Part shown: positions 34,246 through 42,719 of the stretch, piece after piece
Position numbering within the stretch: position 1 is the stretch's first letter
Layout of the letters: the number at the start of each line of letters is the position of its first letter
Source: Deltaproteobacteria bacterium
GTDB taxonomy: Bacteria > Myxococcota_C > UBA6777
Direction: 5' to 3'
NCBI GenBank assembly: GCA_002731275.1
Contig: PCBK01000098.1
Span: 1 to 64,000 of the forward strand
Length of the DNA stretch: 64,000 nt
Notes under the pieces: model-generated
The model's input: only the letters and a program-made list of their open reading frames with translations
Database searches by the model: none
Told to the model about the DNA's origin: nothing
Program-made: the position numbers and the translations under genes

Positions 34246-36057
34246 TCATCGAAAACGTTTGAGTCGTTTACTGAGGTAGCCACCGCTCAAAGCATCGAGA
34301 TGAGCGGTGAGTTCCTGTAGTTTGATATATCTACGAAGATATCTTCTTGGATCTTTGGGGGGGCGTGAAAACAAGAGCAGTTGGATACGTCTTCTTGCAT
34401 TGATCAAGCGGACGACCTGTGTGATCACTTTATCTCTGAGTCTACGGAGATTGATCATCTGCCCATAGACAGATGATTCGCTCCGGACATAGGCAAGTTC
34501 GCTAAAGTTCCAGACGAGGTTGGCGCGCACTATAAATTGTCGGCCTTCGTTGACTCGTACAGGGAGGATGGTTGGAAGGATCAGGTTGCGTTGATCTCGG
34601 TCGAGATTGATGTAGCCTTGGACTTGGAGGTTAGGCATCAGGCCACGCAATTTATAGCGAGAAAAGAGCCCCCCAAGGCGACGATTGAGCCGCATATACT
34701 TGAGCGCGGCATAGCTGAGTCGCCATGCATTGGGTTCTCTTCGGAGTTTTTTCTGAAAGCGCTTCCATTTGGCTTTGGTGATGCGTCCTCCGATCACTTT
34801 GGTCCATCGCAAGAGACCGTAATCTGTTGCGGCCCAGATCCTGAGAGGATCTCGCTTCTCGACTGTGATGTAGCGGATATTTTGTGTCGTCATTGCGGTA
34901 CGTAGTTGCCGAAAACGACGGCCTTGGTTTGTCGAGATGAATACGCCTTGTGGGGTGATCGCGTAGAGGTTGTTGGGAACGCTTGGGCTGTTTGTAAGGT
35001 ATTTGATGGTCCGTACACCGATACCGAGGGAGCGAGCGGGCTTGAATCGTCTCGCATCAGGTGTCACTGAACGATAGATACCGTTACCTGTCCCCATCAT
35101 GATCGTGATCTTAGGTGTCGTCTTGAGGATGGCGAGGGCTGTGATGCGCTGCGGGCCCGAGGAGGTGAGGGTAAAGTGCTCACGAAAACTCTTACCACCA
35201 TCTTTGCTCACGAAGATGGCGCGTGGTGTCGCGACGTAGATGCGCTTGGGATTACTTGGGTCCCTACGGATCTCTCGAATCGCGAGTGTGCGCAGTTTCC
35301 CAAAGATTTTGTTCCAGTTTTTGCCACCATCGTTTGTGTACCAGAGTCCACGTTGACTGCCGAGTAGCATGCGTTTGGAGTTGGTGGGATGGATGAGCGC
35401 GCGGGTCATATGTCCTTCTGGACCACCACCGCGACCACGTAGTGTCGAGTTAAATGTTTTTCCACCATCTGTAGAGAGGAAGCCCCCACCGTCTGTCGCG
35501 AGCAAGATGAGTTTTGGGTTTTGGGGGGATATCGCGATGCGGTAGATAAAGCGTCGAAAGCGGTTTTTGAGTGAGCCGATCTGGTTGCTGCGGACAGATC
35601 CTCGCAGTCGGTCTCTTGCCTCTTCTTCGGCTTCTCTTTCGAGCTGTGGACGTGCTTCACGTGCGAGCTCTTCTCCGATCTCTGTTGAGAGATCTTCGAT
35701 CTTTTCTTCGAGGATGGATTCTTTTAACTCGTCGAGTTTCTTTTGGAGATTGACGCTGGTGTGATTGACGCTGCCCCTCGTCGAACCACTGAATCGAGCG
35801 AGCGGGTCCCATGTAAAACCTTCGTCTTGGGAGACGTAAAGAATACCGTTTGAAGCGGCGTAGATGCGTTTGGGATTGGTTGGATCGATCGCGACGCTGG
35901 TGACGTTGAGGGAGTATATGCCGTCGGTGTAATCATCCCAGAGATATTGAACCTTTTTTTTCTTGGCATAGGCACTTGGTGCCCAGAGAAAGGGCAGAAA
36001 AACCAAAAACAGCCCTTTGACAAGAAGGCTTGGGACTCGCTGCAATGTAAAAACCAC
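34246..36057 (-). CDS. Exported BNR/sortilin-like propeller protein with TolC-like C-terminal domain
   Basis: The 603-residue protein has a signal peptide ending near AYA. Propeller blades of the photosystem II stability/BNR type then follow (IDPTNPKRIYAASNGILYVS, LATDGGGFLSTDGGKTF, LGSQRGLWYTNDGGKNW). An Glu/Arg-rich helical insert of about 70 residues (KKLDELKESILEEKIED onward) interrupts the first blades. From about residue 435 the C-terminal domain is homologous to the next gene. GGAG six bases before the GTG at 36057 supports that start; a TTG at 36087 opens the longest frame. Probably periplasmic or surface-located. No family name fits the whole. Confidence 0.7.
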   Translation of the reverse strand: MVFTLQRVPSLLVKGLFLVFLPFLWAPSAYAKKKKVQYLWDDYTDGIYSLNVTSVAIDPTNPKRIYAASNGILYVSQDEGFTWDPLARFSGSTRGSVNHTSVNLQKKLDELKESILEEKIEDLSTEIGEELAREARPQLEREAEEEARDRLRGSVRSNQIGSLKNRFRRFIYRIAISPQNPKLILLATDGGGFLSTDGGKTFNSTLRGRGGGPEGHMTRALIHPTNSKRMLLGSQRGLWYTNDGGKNWNKIFGKLRTLAIREIRRDPSNPKRIYVATPRAIFVSKDGGKSFREHFTLTSSGPQRITALAILKTTPKITIMMGTGNGIYRSVTPDARRFKPARSLGIGVRTIKYLTNSPSVPNNLYAITPQGVFISTNQGRRFRQLRTAMTTQNIRYITVEKRDPLRIWAATDYGLLRWTKVIGGRITKAKWKRFQKKLRREPNAWRLSYAALKYMRLNRRLGGLFSRYKLRGLMPNLQVQGYINLDRDQRNLILPTILPVRVNEGRQFIVRANLVWNFSELAYVRSESSVYGQMINLRRLRDKVITQVVRLINARRRIQLLLFSRPPKDPRRYLRRYIKLQELTAHLDALSGGYLSKRLKRFR

Positions 36058-36162
36058 CGCTGTGCTCTCCAACTTGTTAATCCACAAATGAACGACTGGA
36101 ACACTCGAATATAAGGGGCGTTTTGCTCTGGACGTCAGTCTCTTTGGGCGACAATTGCGCTT

Positions 36163-36191
36163 ATCCTAACGGGAGTACGCCGCTGTGTCAA
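36163..36191 (-). promoter_or_regulatory. Candidate sigma70 promoter of the BNR protein operon
   Basis: On the minus strand a perfect TTGACA (36191-36186), a 17-nt spacer and TAGGAT (36168-36163), about 105 nt upstream of the GTG start. Confidence 0.5.
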
Positions 36192-36203
36192 TGTCGTCGC
36201 TTG

Positions 36204-36689
36204 TCAGTCTTTTTCTTGTTTTCGAGCTGGTTCTTTCGGCAGATCCTGTGTGGTGGGGGTGTCGTGATGTGTTGATGCCGAGCTTACCTGGCGGAGTCGA
36301 TGTAGCAAGACCTGGATCACTCCACGCGCGATTTCGATGTGATCGCTAAGAAGTTCGTTAAAGGCCTCTCGTTCAATTTTGAGCAGCCGTGTATCTTGCT
36401 CAGCGGTCACAGAGGCGGAGCGTGGTGCGCTGTCGAGTATCCCCATCTCCCCGATAGGTTCACGTGCACCCATCATCACAATGGTCACATCTCCTTTGTG
36501 GATACGCATCTTGCCATCGATCACGATGTAGAGCGCGTCACCGATATCACCTTCGGTGATCAGGATCTCGTGCTTCTCTGTCATGATCTCTGTTGCGATT
36601 TGGGCGATGTGTGTCAACTGCTCACTCGACATCTCTTGGAAGAGTTGTACGCCTTTGAGGAAGATGATTTTTTCGATCGTAGACAACAT
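36204..36689 (-). CDS. Cyclic nucleotide-binding domain protein
   Basis: This 161-residue protein is a stand-alone cNMP-binding domain: LFQEMSSEQLTHIAQIA, a jelly-roll with EGDIGDALYIVIDGKMRI, and the phosphate-binding cassette GEMGILDSAPRSASVTA. The cassette keeps the Glu and Arg that contact the cyclic phosphate. There is no DNA-binding domain; the C-terminus is a short polar tail. It starts 9 nt after the stop of the transporter/HEAT gene with GAGG upstream, so it is the second gene of that operon and probably a regulatory partner. Confidence 0.85.
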   Translation of the reverse strand: MLSTIEKIIFLKGVQLFQEMSSEQLTHIAQIATEIMTEKHEILITEGDIGDALYIVIDGKMRIHKGDVTIVMMGAREPIGEMGILDSAPRSASVTAEQDTRLLKIEREAFNELLSDHIEIARGVIQVLLHRLRQVSSASTHHDTPTTQDLPKEPARKQEKD

Positions 36690-36698
36690 GGCAATACC

Positions 36699-39695
36699 TC
36701 AATCTGCGGGGAGGGTGGATGGTGGAGCGAGTTGGGAGAGCTTCTCTTGCGCGAAGAGCACGATGGAATCATCTGGATCGTGGCACATCTCTTCGAGCTG
36801 TTTTTGAAATTCCTGCGGTGTGATGAGTGATTCGAGCGCCCACAGCGCAGACTCTCGAACGAGCGCATCTGGGTGACTGAGGGCGTCCCAGACGATCGGT
36901 AGCTTTGAGAGCGCATCGTTCTTGGAGATGGTCCACAGTAAGTAGGACAGCAGCCACGGACTTGCGCTGCGAATGATCTCCTGCAATGCTTCCTCAGGGG
37001 ACGGAGTGGTGAGGCCGAAACGCTCCGAGGCTGTCCGCGCAAGTTCTCTTTGCTCAAGCAACGGAAGCAGGCAACGTTTTGTCTCGTTGCTGAGTAAGTT
37101 ATCGAGGAGCTCGATGGCGTTGCTGCGCATCCGGGAGTCACCATGTTTGAATTGGTGATAAATCAACTGGATCTGTCGTGGTGGGTAAAGCAGTCCTAAC
37201 ACCCCAAAACATCGCTCAATACTTTGTTCCATACACTCGTCGAGTGCGTCGCTGAGGACCTCAGCGTTCGAAAACTCTTGCTTGAGTGTGTCTTGGATCT
37301 GCCACCACTGATAAAACTGCTTCATCTCGACGTAGAGGAGTTTTTGGTGAAGCTCTCTGTTTTGCTTGAGATTGGGGTGTTGTGAGAGCAGTTTTTGTAG
37401 GGCGTGAAGGATTTTGCCTTTCATCACCTCAGGGGCTTGTTGAAGATAGTCTTCCAACGCGTATATCGCCTCTTGGTTTCCGTAGCTTCCAAGCAAGCGT
37501 ATGTAGTAATGACATATTTCGACTTCATCTTCTGCGTTGAGGAGCTGCGTGATCGTGGGGAGGAGCGCTTCTCCGTAAGCCATCAAGGACAACAGCGCGT
37601 ACTTCGCAGTTTGTCGCTCCTTGAGCTGTGTAAAGAGTCCCGGAAGCAATTTGTGATTGCGAATCTTCCCGGCGGCTTCGATCGCGGTGATACGAACCTT
37701 TAACTCGGGGTCTTCAAATAGCGAAAGGATCGGAAGATAGAAGTTCTTTGCGCCGATTCGGCCCAGGATATGCGCTCCATATTGCCGCAACTCTGGAGAG
37801 TCGTTGTTGAGCAAGGCTTTGAGTGGTTCAGCGGCTTGCAGAATACCATCAAGACCACCGTGTTGGATCAAGCCGATGATCGTCGATGCTCGGACCTTGA
37901 TGGATTCATCATCGAGATATTGACTGACCTCGTGGATCGCGTCATCACCGAGCAGCGCACATCTCGTCTCGATCGCTTGAGAGCGGATCTCAGGAGCTTC
38001 GTGGTGCATGAGCTTGAGCAGCCTGTCATCGAGTCCTTTGTCTTTGATGTGTGCTTGGGGGAGTTCGAGCAACTCTTTGTAAACATCCAACTCCTGGGGG
38101 CGACTGAGTGAAGCCATCACCTGAAGTGTCTTCACCCTGATCTCGTCGAGTGGATGCTCCAAAAGGTTGAGAAGTACGTCTTGCCAGGGATGATGGGGGA
38201 TGTGAGGGAGCAGCTCAAGTGCGTGCAGAATGTGAGCCGTGTCGTTCCCCCGCAAAACCTCACGAAGCGCTTTGATCGCGGTCTCGTCTTTGAGAGAGAA
38301 GTTGCTTTTGTCGAGCTGGAGACGATTTTTTTGCATGGAACGCAAGAGCGTTGAGATATATTCTCTGTGCGCCCGTCCCAAGGCCACAAGCCAAAGAGCG
38401 ACGAGCACGAGCACGAACCAAGAGAGCTGCTGAGGTTGCCACCCAAACCATCGAAAGATCAGAATACTGCCCGCAGAGATGCCGATCGCTGCTGGCTTGA
38501 GCATTCCAGAGATAAACGCCTTTGCTTTTGCGCGGAGGTCTGAGCTGACCGGGACGTAGAGCAAGTTGACGGAGACATCGTTGATCGTGTAGCGCAGGAC
38601 ATTCTCGCTCCCCTTGGCGACGGTGAAGGCGAACACGACAGGCATAAACATCGGCGCGACTGCGAGCATTGTGGAGCTGAACAGTAGCGCGATCGGAAGC
38701 AACATCAACCCAAACTGGATGCCTCTGTACTCCAATATGCGGTTGGCCAGACCAAATTGCACGACACACGCGAGCACACCTGTCAAGCCGTAAAACATAC
38801 TGAAGTATTGGCTCAAGCTTACTGCGTCGCGGTAGTGATTGGCAGCAAGAGCTTTAAACTGGTAGTCGATGATCGTCGTGGTTAAAAACGTGATGAAGAT
38901 AACTGCAGCGATCGCAAACAGATGGGGATTGTTCCACAGGCGATCTGTTTGGGCGTTTAGGTGGTGTATCGGTCGAGAGCGGATACGCTCGTTTTTTTGT
39001 TCGAGTTGTTTGCTCACAAATTGCTGTGTGAGCGCGTTGTCGTTTTGTTTTCCGATGATATAGACGACGACGATACACAACAACAACATCAGGGAGAGTA
39101 GGGGAAGCAAGTGTAGCGCGCCTGAGAGCAATTTGACCATCGGTCGTACCCCAAACGCGAGGAGGTTCGCGAGGACAGCGCCCCCACCGATGATGGCAAA
39201 GCTTCTTTTGGCAGAGCGTGGATCAAAGAGCTCCGACGCCAAGGTCCAAAACTGAATCACTTGCATCGCGCCCATGATCTCGACGTACACGTAGTTGATC
39301 TGCAGCATCTCAGGAAGGAGGCTCTTTGGGAGCAGCAAGGTCAATACGTAAATCCCCATCAAGGCTGCGAAAAAGATGGTGTTGATGAGGATGATCATCT
39401 TGTCTCGACGTAGTCGATTGGCAAATCGCGTGTACAAATACGAGGACGCAGAGACGGCGACGGCAGAGAGCGCAATCAAGATGGGAAGTCGACCCACTCC
39501 CTGTGCTTTTGGCAGAGTGAGCAGCAGTGTATCGCGGATGATACGACCCAAAATAAACGCCCCTATGGCCAGCAAGCTGTAGAGGAACATCAACGTGACG
39601 CGACTGACTTCTTCTTCACGGAGGTGAAAGAGACTCATCACGACGCGGTGATAGAGGTTGGGTCCTTTGCGAGATTTTGAACGCTTTGATGGCAT
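36699..39695 (-). CDS. NTT/MFS-like transporter fused to HEAT repeats
   Basis: The 998-residue protein has an N-terminal membrane part of about 430 residues with roughly twelve hydrophobic segments, in the pattern of TLC-type ATP/ADP exchangers (FILGRIIRDTLLLTLPKAQG, FWTLASELFDPRSAKRSFAIIGGGAVLANLL). From about residue 450 it is a long array of HEAT-like helical pairs (HPLDEIRVKTLQVMASLSRP, PELKVRITAIEAAGKI). Fusions of nucleotide-transporter-like domains with HEAT repeats are known in free-living bacteria, often next to cNMP domains, as here. Whether it moves nucleotides is unknown. AGGA 9 nt before the ATG at 39695 decides the start. Confidence 0.78.
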   Translation of the reverse strand: MPSKRSKSRKGPNLYHRVVMSLFHLREEEVSRVTLMFLYSLLAIGAFILGRIIRDTLLLTLPKAQGVGRLPILIALSAVAVSASSYLYTRFANRLRRDKMIILINTIFFAALMGIYVLTLLLPKSLLPEMLQINYVYVEIMGAMQVIQFWTLASELFDPRSAKRSFAIIGGGAVLANLLAFGVRPMVKLLSGALHLLPLLSLMLLLCIVVVYIIGKQNDNALTQQFVSKQLEQKNERIRSRPIHHLNAQTDRLWNNPHLFAIAAVIFITFLTTTIIDYQFKALAANHYRDAVSLSQYFSMFYGLTGVLACVVQFGLANRILEYRGIQFGLMLLPIALLFSSTMLAVAPMFMPVVFAFTVAKGSENVLRYTINDVSVNLLYVPVSSDLRAKAKAFISGMLKPAAIGISAGSILIFRWFGWQPQQLSWFVLVLVALWLVALGRAHREYISTLLRSMQKNRLQLDKSNFSLKDETAIKALREVLRGNDTAHILHALELLPHIPHHPWQDVLLNLLEHPLDEIRVKTLQVMASLSRPQELDVYKELLELPQAHIKDKGLDDRLLKLMHHEAPEIRSQAIETRCALLGDDAIHEVSQYLDDESIKVRASTIIGLIQHGGLDGILQAAEPLKALLNNDSPELRQYGAHILGRIGAKNFYLPILSLFEDPELKVRITAIEAAGKIRNHKLLPGLFTQLKERQTAKYALLSLMAYGEALLPTITQLLNAEDEVEICHYYIRLLGSYGNQEAIYALEDYLQQAPEVMKGKILHALQKLLSQHPNLKQNRELHQKLLYVEMKQFYQWWQIQDTLKQEFSNAEVLSDALDECMEQSIERCFGVLGLLYPPRQIQLIYHQFKHGDSRMRSNAIELLDNLLSNETKRCLLPLLEQRELARTASERFGLTTPSPEEALQEIIRSASPWLLSYLLWTISKNDALSKLPIVWDALSHPDALVRESALWALESLITPQEFQKQLEEMCHDPDDSIVLFAQEKLSQLAPPSTLPAD

Positions 39696-40059
39696 CAACA
39701 TCAATCCTGGATGGGAGGCGGGGCTTTTTTCTTTGCTATTGGTTGTACATGACAGCCGTGTGATCCTCAACCCTTCATTCTCAGCTTGACTTTTTGGCTT
39801 TGGGTTCAGTAGATTGTCATACCCAATAATGGGGGAGCGAGACGTTCATCGTTTCTTTTGCGTAACATTTCGTGATGATCTTGGTTACCATATGAAATGA
39901 TCTTGTGAAGCTTTCTGCTTTTTTGCGGATTCAGCTTTAAAGCCCTATGCTACAATTTGACGTAGATGTATGTTGGCGATGGAAGGTTGATCTCAACTTC
40001 ACCTTCTCGATCGTTGAATGACTTGATTGATTGAATGAATGAATGTTTGGAGAAAAACA
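39696..40059. other. 364-nt divergent gap with candidate promoter and inverted repeat
   Basis: On the plus strand TTGACT and TAGATT, 18 nt apart near 39788-39817, form a moderate promoter for the Cys-rich lipoprotein with a long leader. GAAGGTTGA and TCAACTTC around 39982-40000 form an imperfect hairpin. A short tetranucleotide run (TTGA/TGAA units) lies at 40022-40044. No gene seen. Confidence 0.3.
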
Positions 40060-41271
40060 ATGCATGTGTTGGTACGATCTTTTTTGTTGATCACTTCACT
40101 TTGCTTCCTGGTAGCCTGTCCTGCGCCTCCTAATGGTGTCTGCAAAACCGATGCTGATTGCACCGAAGAAGGGAAAGGCACCTGCTGTATCGCAGATGGA
40201 AAAGAGGAAGGCGAGTGTAAAGCCAAGAGCGAATGTACGACGACCAAAGAGTGCGATGCTGGTGTGACCTCATGCCTGGTGAAATCTGATTGTAAAAACA
40301 ACCAGGTCTGTACTGACGGCTGTTGCCAAGAAGAAGCCCAAGGGAAAGTCTGTGAAAAAGATGCAGACTGTGACAGCGGAAAAGAGTGTGGTCTCTCTGG
40401 TGGCGAAAAACGCTGCCGCACATGTGCAAAGTCCTGTTCTTCAACGACTGATTGTTCTGGCGATGATACCTGTGATAATGGTTGTTGTCGTCTTCCACCT
40501 TGCTCAACAGACGATGACTGTAAAGATCGCGGTGACACCAAGTACTGCGACACCACCACACAAAAATGTGTCGTGTGTACAAAGAGCGAACAATGTCAGG
40601 CTGATAGTCCCAAGTCTGTGTGTCAAGATAACATCTGTGAAGATGTCGAATGTGTCGATGATTCACACTGCCAAGATCCCCGCCCCGAGTGCAACACAAC
40701 CACATACAAGTGTGAAGAGCCGGTCATCTGCCGGAAAGATGAGGACTGTGTTGATGCGGCTGGACAACTGATCCGCTGTGATCCGAGCGCAAACAACGGC
40801 AAAGGTCAGTGCAAGAAAGGCCTCTGTGTGAAGTGTTCTGGAGATGACGAGTGTGGTGGTTCTGGTGACTTCTGTATCGGCACAAGCCAGAACTTGAAGG
40901 ACGGAAACAAATGCCTCACCAAATGTGAGACCAACAGCGATTGTCAGGCCGGTTTCTCCTGTACGGACACTATCGTCAGTGGCTTCAAGATCTGCTTCCC
41001 TGTTACCGGATACTGTGAAGATCCTTGTAAAAACAAACAATGTCAGCCCAACGAGCGTTGTGAACTTGGCGTCTGTATCAAGATCCCCGAGCCCTGTGAC
41101 AAGTGCACAAAAGACGAAGATTGCGGTGCTGGAAACTCATGTCTCTCCTACGGAGCAAATATGTTCTGTGGTCGCAAATGTACGGGAGATTCCGATTGTC
41201 CTGCTGAGGGCAATGGTCGAAAATTCGTGTGTTTGTCAGGTCAATGTACCGACGAAAACCAGTGCCAGTAA
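40060..41271 (+). CDS. Cys-rich repeat lipoprotein
   Basis: The 403-residue protein has a short leader ending FLVAC, then many repeats of about 35-45 residues built on CxxDxDCxxG-type motifs (VCEKDADCDSGKEC, PCSTDDDCKDRGDTKYC, CKRDEDC-like CRKDEDCVDAAG). These resemble the Dickkopf/TIL-like Cys-rich repeats common in secreted proteins of Myxococcota. All cysteines are likely in disulfides. GGAG 7 nt before the ATG at 40060 favours it over an ATG at 40039. Surface-exposed lipoprotein; binding partner unknown. Confidence 0.75.
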   Translation: MHVLVRSFLLITSLCFLVACPAPPNGVCKTDADCTEEGKGTCCIADGKEEGECKAKSECTTTKECDAGVTSCLVKSDCKNNQVCTDGCCQEEAQGKVCEKDADCDSGKECGLSGGEKRCRTCAKSCSSTTDCSGDDTCDNGCCRLPPCSTDDDCKDRGDTKYCDTTTQKCVVCTKSEQCQADSPKSVCQDNICEDVECVDDSHCQDPRPECNTTTYKCEEPVICRKDEDCVDAAGQLIRCDPSANNGKGQCKKGLCVKCSGDDECGGSGDFCIGTSQNLKDGNKCLTKCETNSDCQAGFSCTDTIVSGFKICFPVTGYCEDPCKNKQCQPNERCELGVCIKIPEPCDKCTKDEDCGAGNSCLSYGANMFCGRKCTGDSDCPAEGNGRKFVCLSGQCTDENQCQ

Positions 41272-41368
41272 CACGCACAACTTTATCTTCTTCCAACACT
41301 CTCCACATCGCCTGTCTGAGCCAACGCTTTGACGTCCACTCTCGCACCCACTCTCTGTAAGAAACACC

Positions 41369-42067
41369 ATGACAAGATCCTATACCATTGAAGATGTAGA
41401 GATCCTTCCTTACTCCGAAGACGCGACGATGGAACGCGCACTCCGCGAGCAAGGGGATTCTTTTTTATGCCGTGTTTGGGAGCAGCCCGAATTTTGTATC
41501 GTGATGGGAAAAAGCGGTCAGCTTCCGAAAGAGATCCACATCCCAAACGTTGTCAAAGACAATGTCTCTGTCTACCGTCGAGAAGGTGGAGGGGGGACCG
41601 TTGTGCTTGCGCCTGGAATGTTGATCATCTCAGTTGCAGCACACATGCGTGATCCTTTTTCCAACATGCGTTATTTTAAGTTGATCCAACAACCCATCGC
41701 CGAGTGTCTCCAAGAGCGCGGTATCGCAAATGTCTCCCAAAAGGGGATCTCTGATCTCGCGGTGGATGGCAGGAAAATATTGGGTTCATCGATGAGGCGG
41801 CGTGGTACATTTTTGCTCTACCAAGCTGTGTTGCTCGTACGTGCTGAGCGCGAGCTTTTTGCGACTTATCTGCCTCATCCGCCCAAAGAACCCGATTATC
41901 GTGAGGGACGCGGACACGGTGATTTTACCGTATCTCTCGAAGAATTGGGGCTACGAGATACACCTGCAGAGTTAGCTGAACACCTGCAAGCTTCGATTCC
42001 ATCGCGGATGTCTGGTTTGCTAGAGGATGATCTTTGTGGACCTGAGCAGATCAAGTGGTTGAAGTGA
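41369..42067 (+). CDS. Lipoate-protein ligase A family protein
   Basis: The 232-residue protein has the LplA/BPL fold signature: VWEQPEFCIVMGKSGQLPKE, the Gly-rich YRREGGGGTVVLAPGMLIIS in place of RRxSGGGxVxHD, and GISDLAVDGRKILGSSMRRR with the conserved catalytic lysine. It lacks the accessory C-terminal domain of E. coli LplA. The HD of the usual motif is replaced by VL, so it may be an octanoyl- or lipoyl-transferase variant rather than a true ATP-dependent ligase. No clear Shine-Dalgarno is visible. It stands alone between unrelated genes. Confidence 0.75.
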   Translation: MTRSYTIEDVEILPYSEDATMERALREQGDSFLCRVWEQPEFCIVMGKSGQLPKEIHIPNVVKDNVSVYRREGGGGTVVLAPGMLIISVAAHMRDPFSNMRYFKLIQQPIAECLQERGIANVSQKGISDLAVDGRKILGSSMRRRGTFLLYQAVLLVRAERELFATYLPHPPKEPDYREGRGHGDFTVSLEELGLRDTPAELAEHLQASIPSRMSGLLEDDLCGPEQIKWLK

Positions 42068-42098
42068 GGAGAGAAGGGGGATGTTGGAAGGGGTGATT

Positions 42099-42602
42099 TT
42101 ACTCTGCGGAGGCTTGTGACTTGCGTTTACGGCCGCTTGTCTTTCCCACACCATTTTCTTTTTCGGTTTTGGTGTTGTTGTCCTCTGTGTCTTCGGTGTT
42201 TTTGGTTTTCTTGGTTTTCTTGGTTTTGCCAGCGGGGACGAGGCGGATTTGCACTTCCATTTCGCGGCCTAGTTCGAAGATTTCGTCGAACATGACGCCA
42301 TCGAGGAGGTGTTGGGTGATCTCTTCTTCGTCCAGAATTTTGATCTCGTCATCACGACTACAAACGTATCTTTTCACGACTTTCTCCCTGGTCTTTTTGG
42401 AAGCAATGGGGTTGAGAAGCAATTCATAGGCATTGTTTGGATGCTTGCGTAGGTAGTCCATGATGCGATTCCACATCTGGACTTTGTTATCACCTTCTTC
42501 TTGCCACTTTTGGAATTGCTTGCATCTTTGAGTGTAAGGACAAGACATTGAACAAATCAGGATGTCTTTCCAGTGGCCGAATGTATTGCAGTGTAAACGC
42601 AT
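42099..42602 (-). CDS. Hypothetical protein with N-terminal Cys cluster and Lys/Thr-rich tail
   Basis: The 167-residue protein starts MRLHCNTFGHWKDILICSM and contains CSMSCPYTQRC within the first 30 residues, a possible metal site. The middle is mixed alpha/beta with DDEIKILDEEEITQHLLDG. The last 40 residues are low-complexity Lys/Thr/Asp/Asn. No signal peptide. GAGGA 4-5 nt before the ATG at 42602 supports that start. No family recognised. Confidence 0.5.
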   Translation of the reverse strand: MRLHCNTFGHWKDILICSMSCPYTQRCKQFQKWQEEGDNKVQMWNRIMDYLRKHPNNAYELLLNPIASKKTREKVVKRYVCSRDDEIKILDEEEITQHLLDGVMFDEIFELGREMEVQIRLVPAGKTKKTKKTKNTEDTEDNNTKTEKENGVGKTSGRKRKSQASAE

Positions 42603-42719
42603 TCTATCCTCATTGATGTTTGCGTATGTATAGGATGGATTATGCGTGAGAGACGTGTCACTTCTTGTCACACGTTGGCAAGGATAGCAGTCGGTGCCAT
42701 AAACTTCAAACGATTTTTG

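Noticed and set aside
40022-40044. Tetranucleotide microsatellite as phase-variation switch
   Set aside because: Only a few imperfect TTGA/TGAA units just before the start codon region; too short to predict slippage.
39999-40559. 186-codon minus-strand frame opposite the Cys-rich lipoprotein
   Set aside because: It mirrors the regular Cys/Asp codon pattern of the plus-strand repeats and shows no domain of its own.
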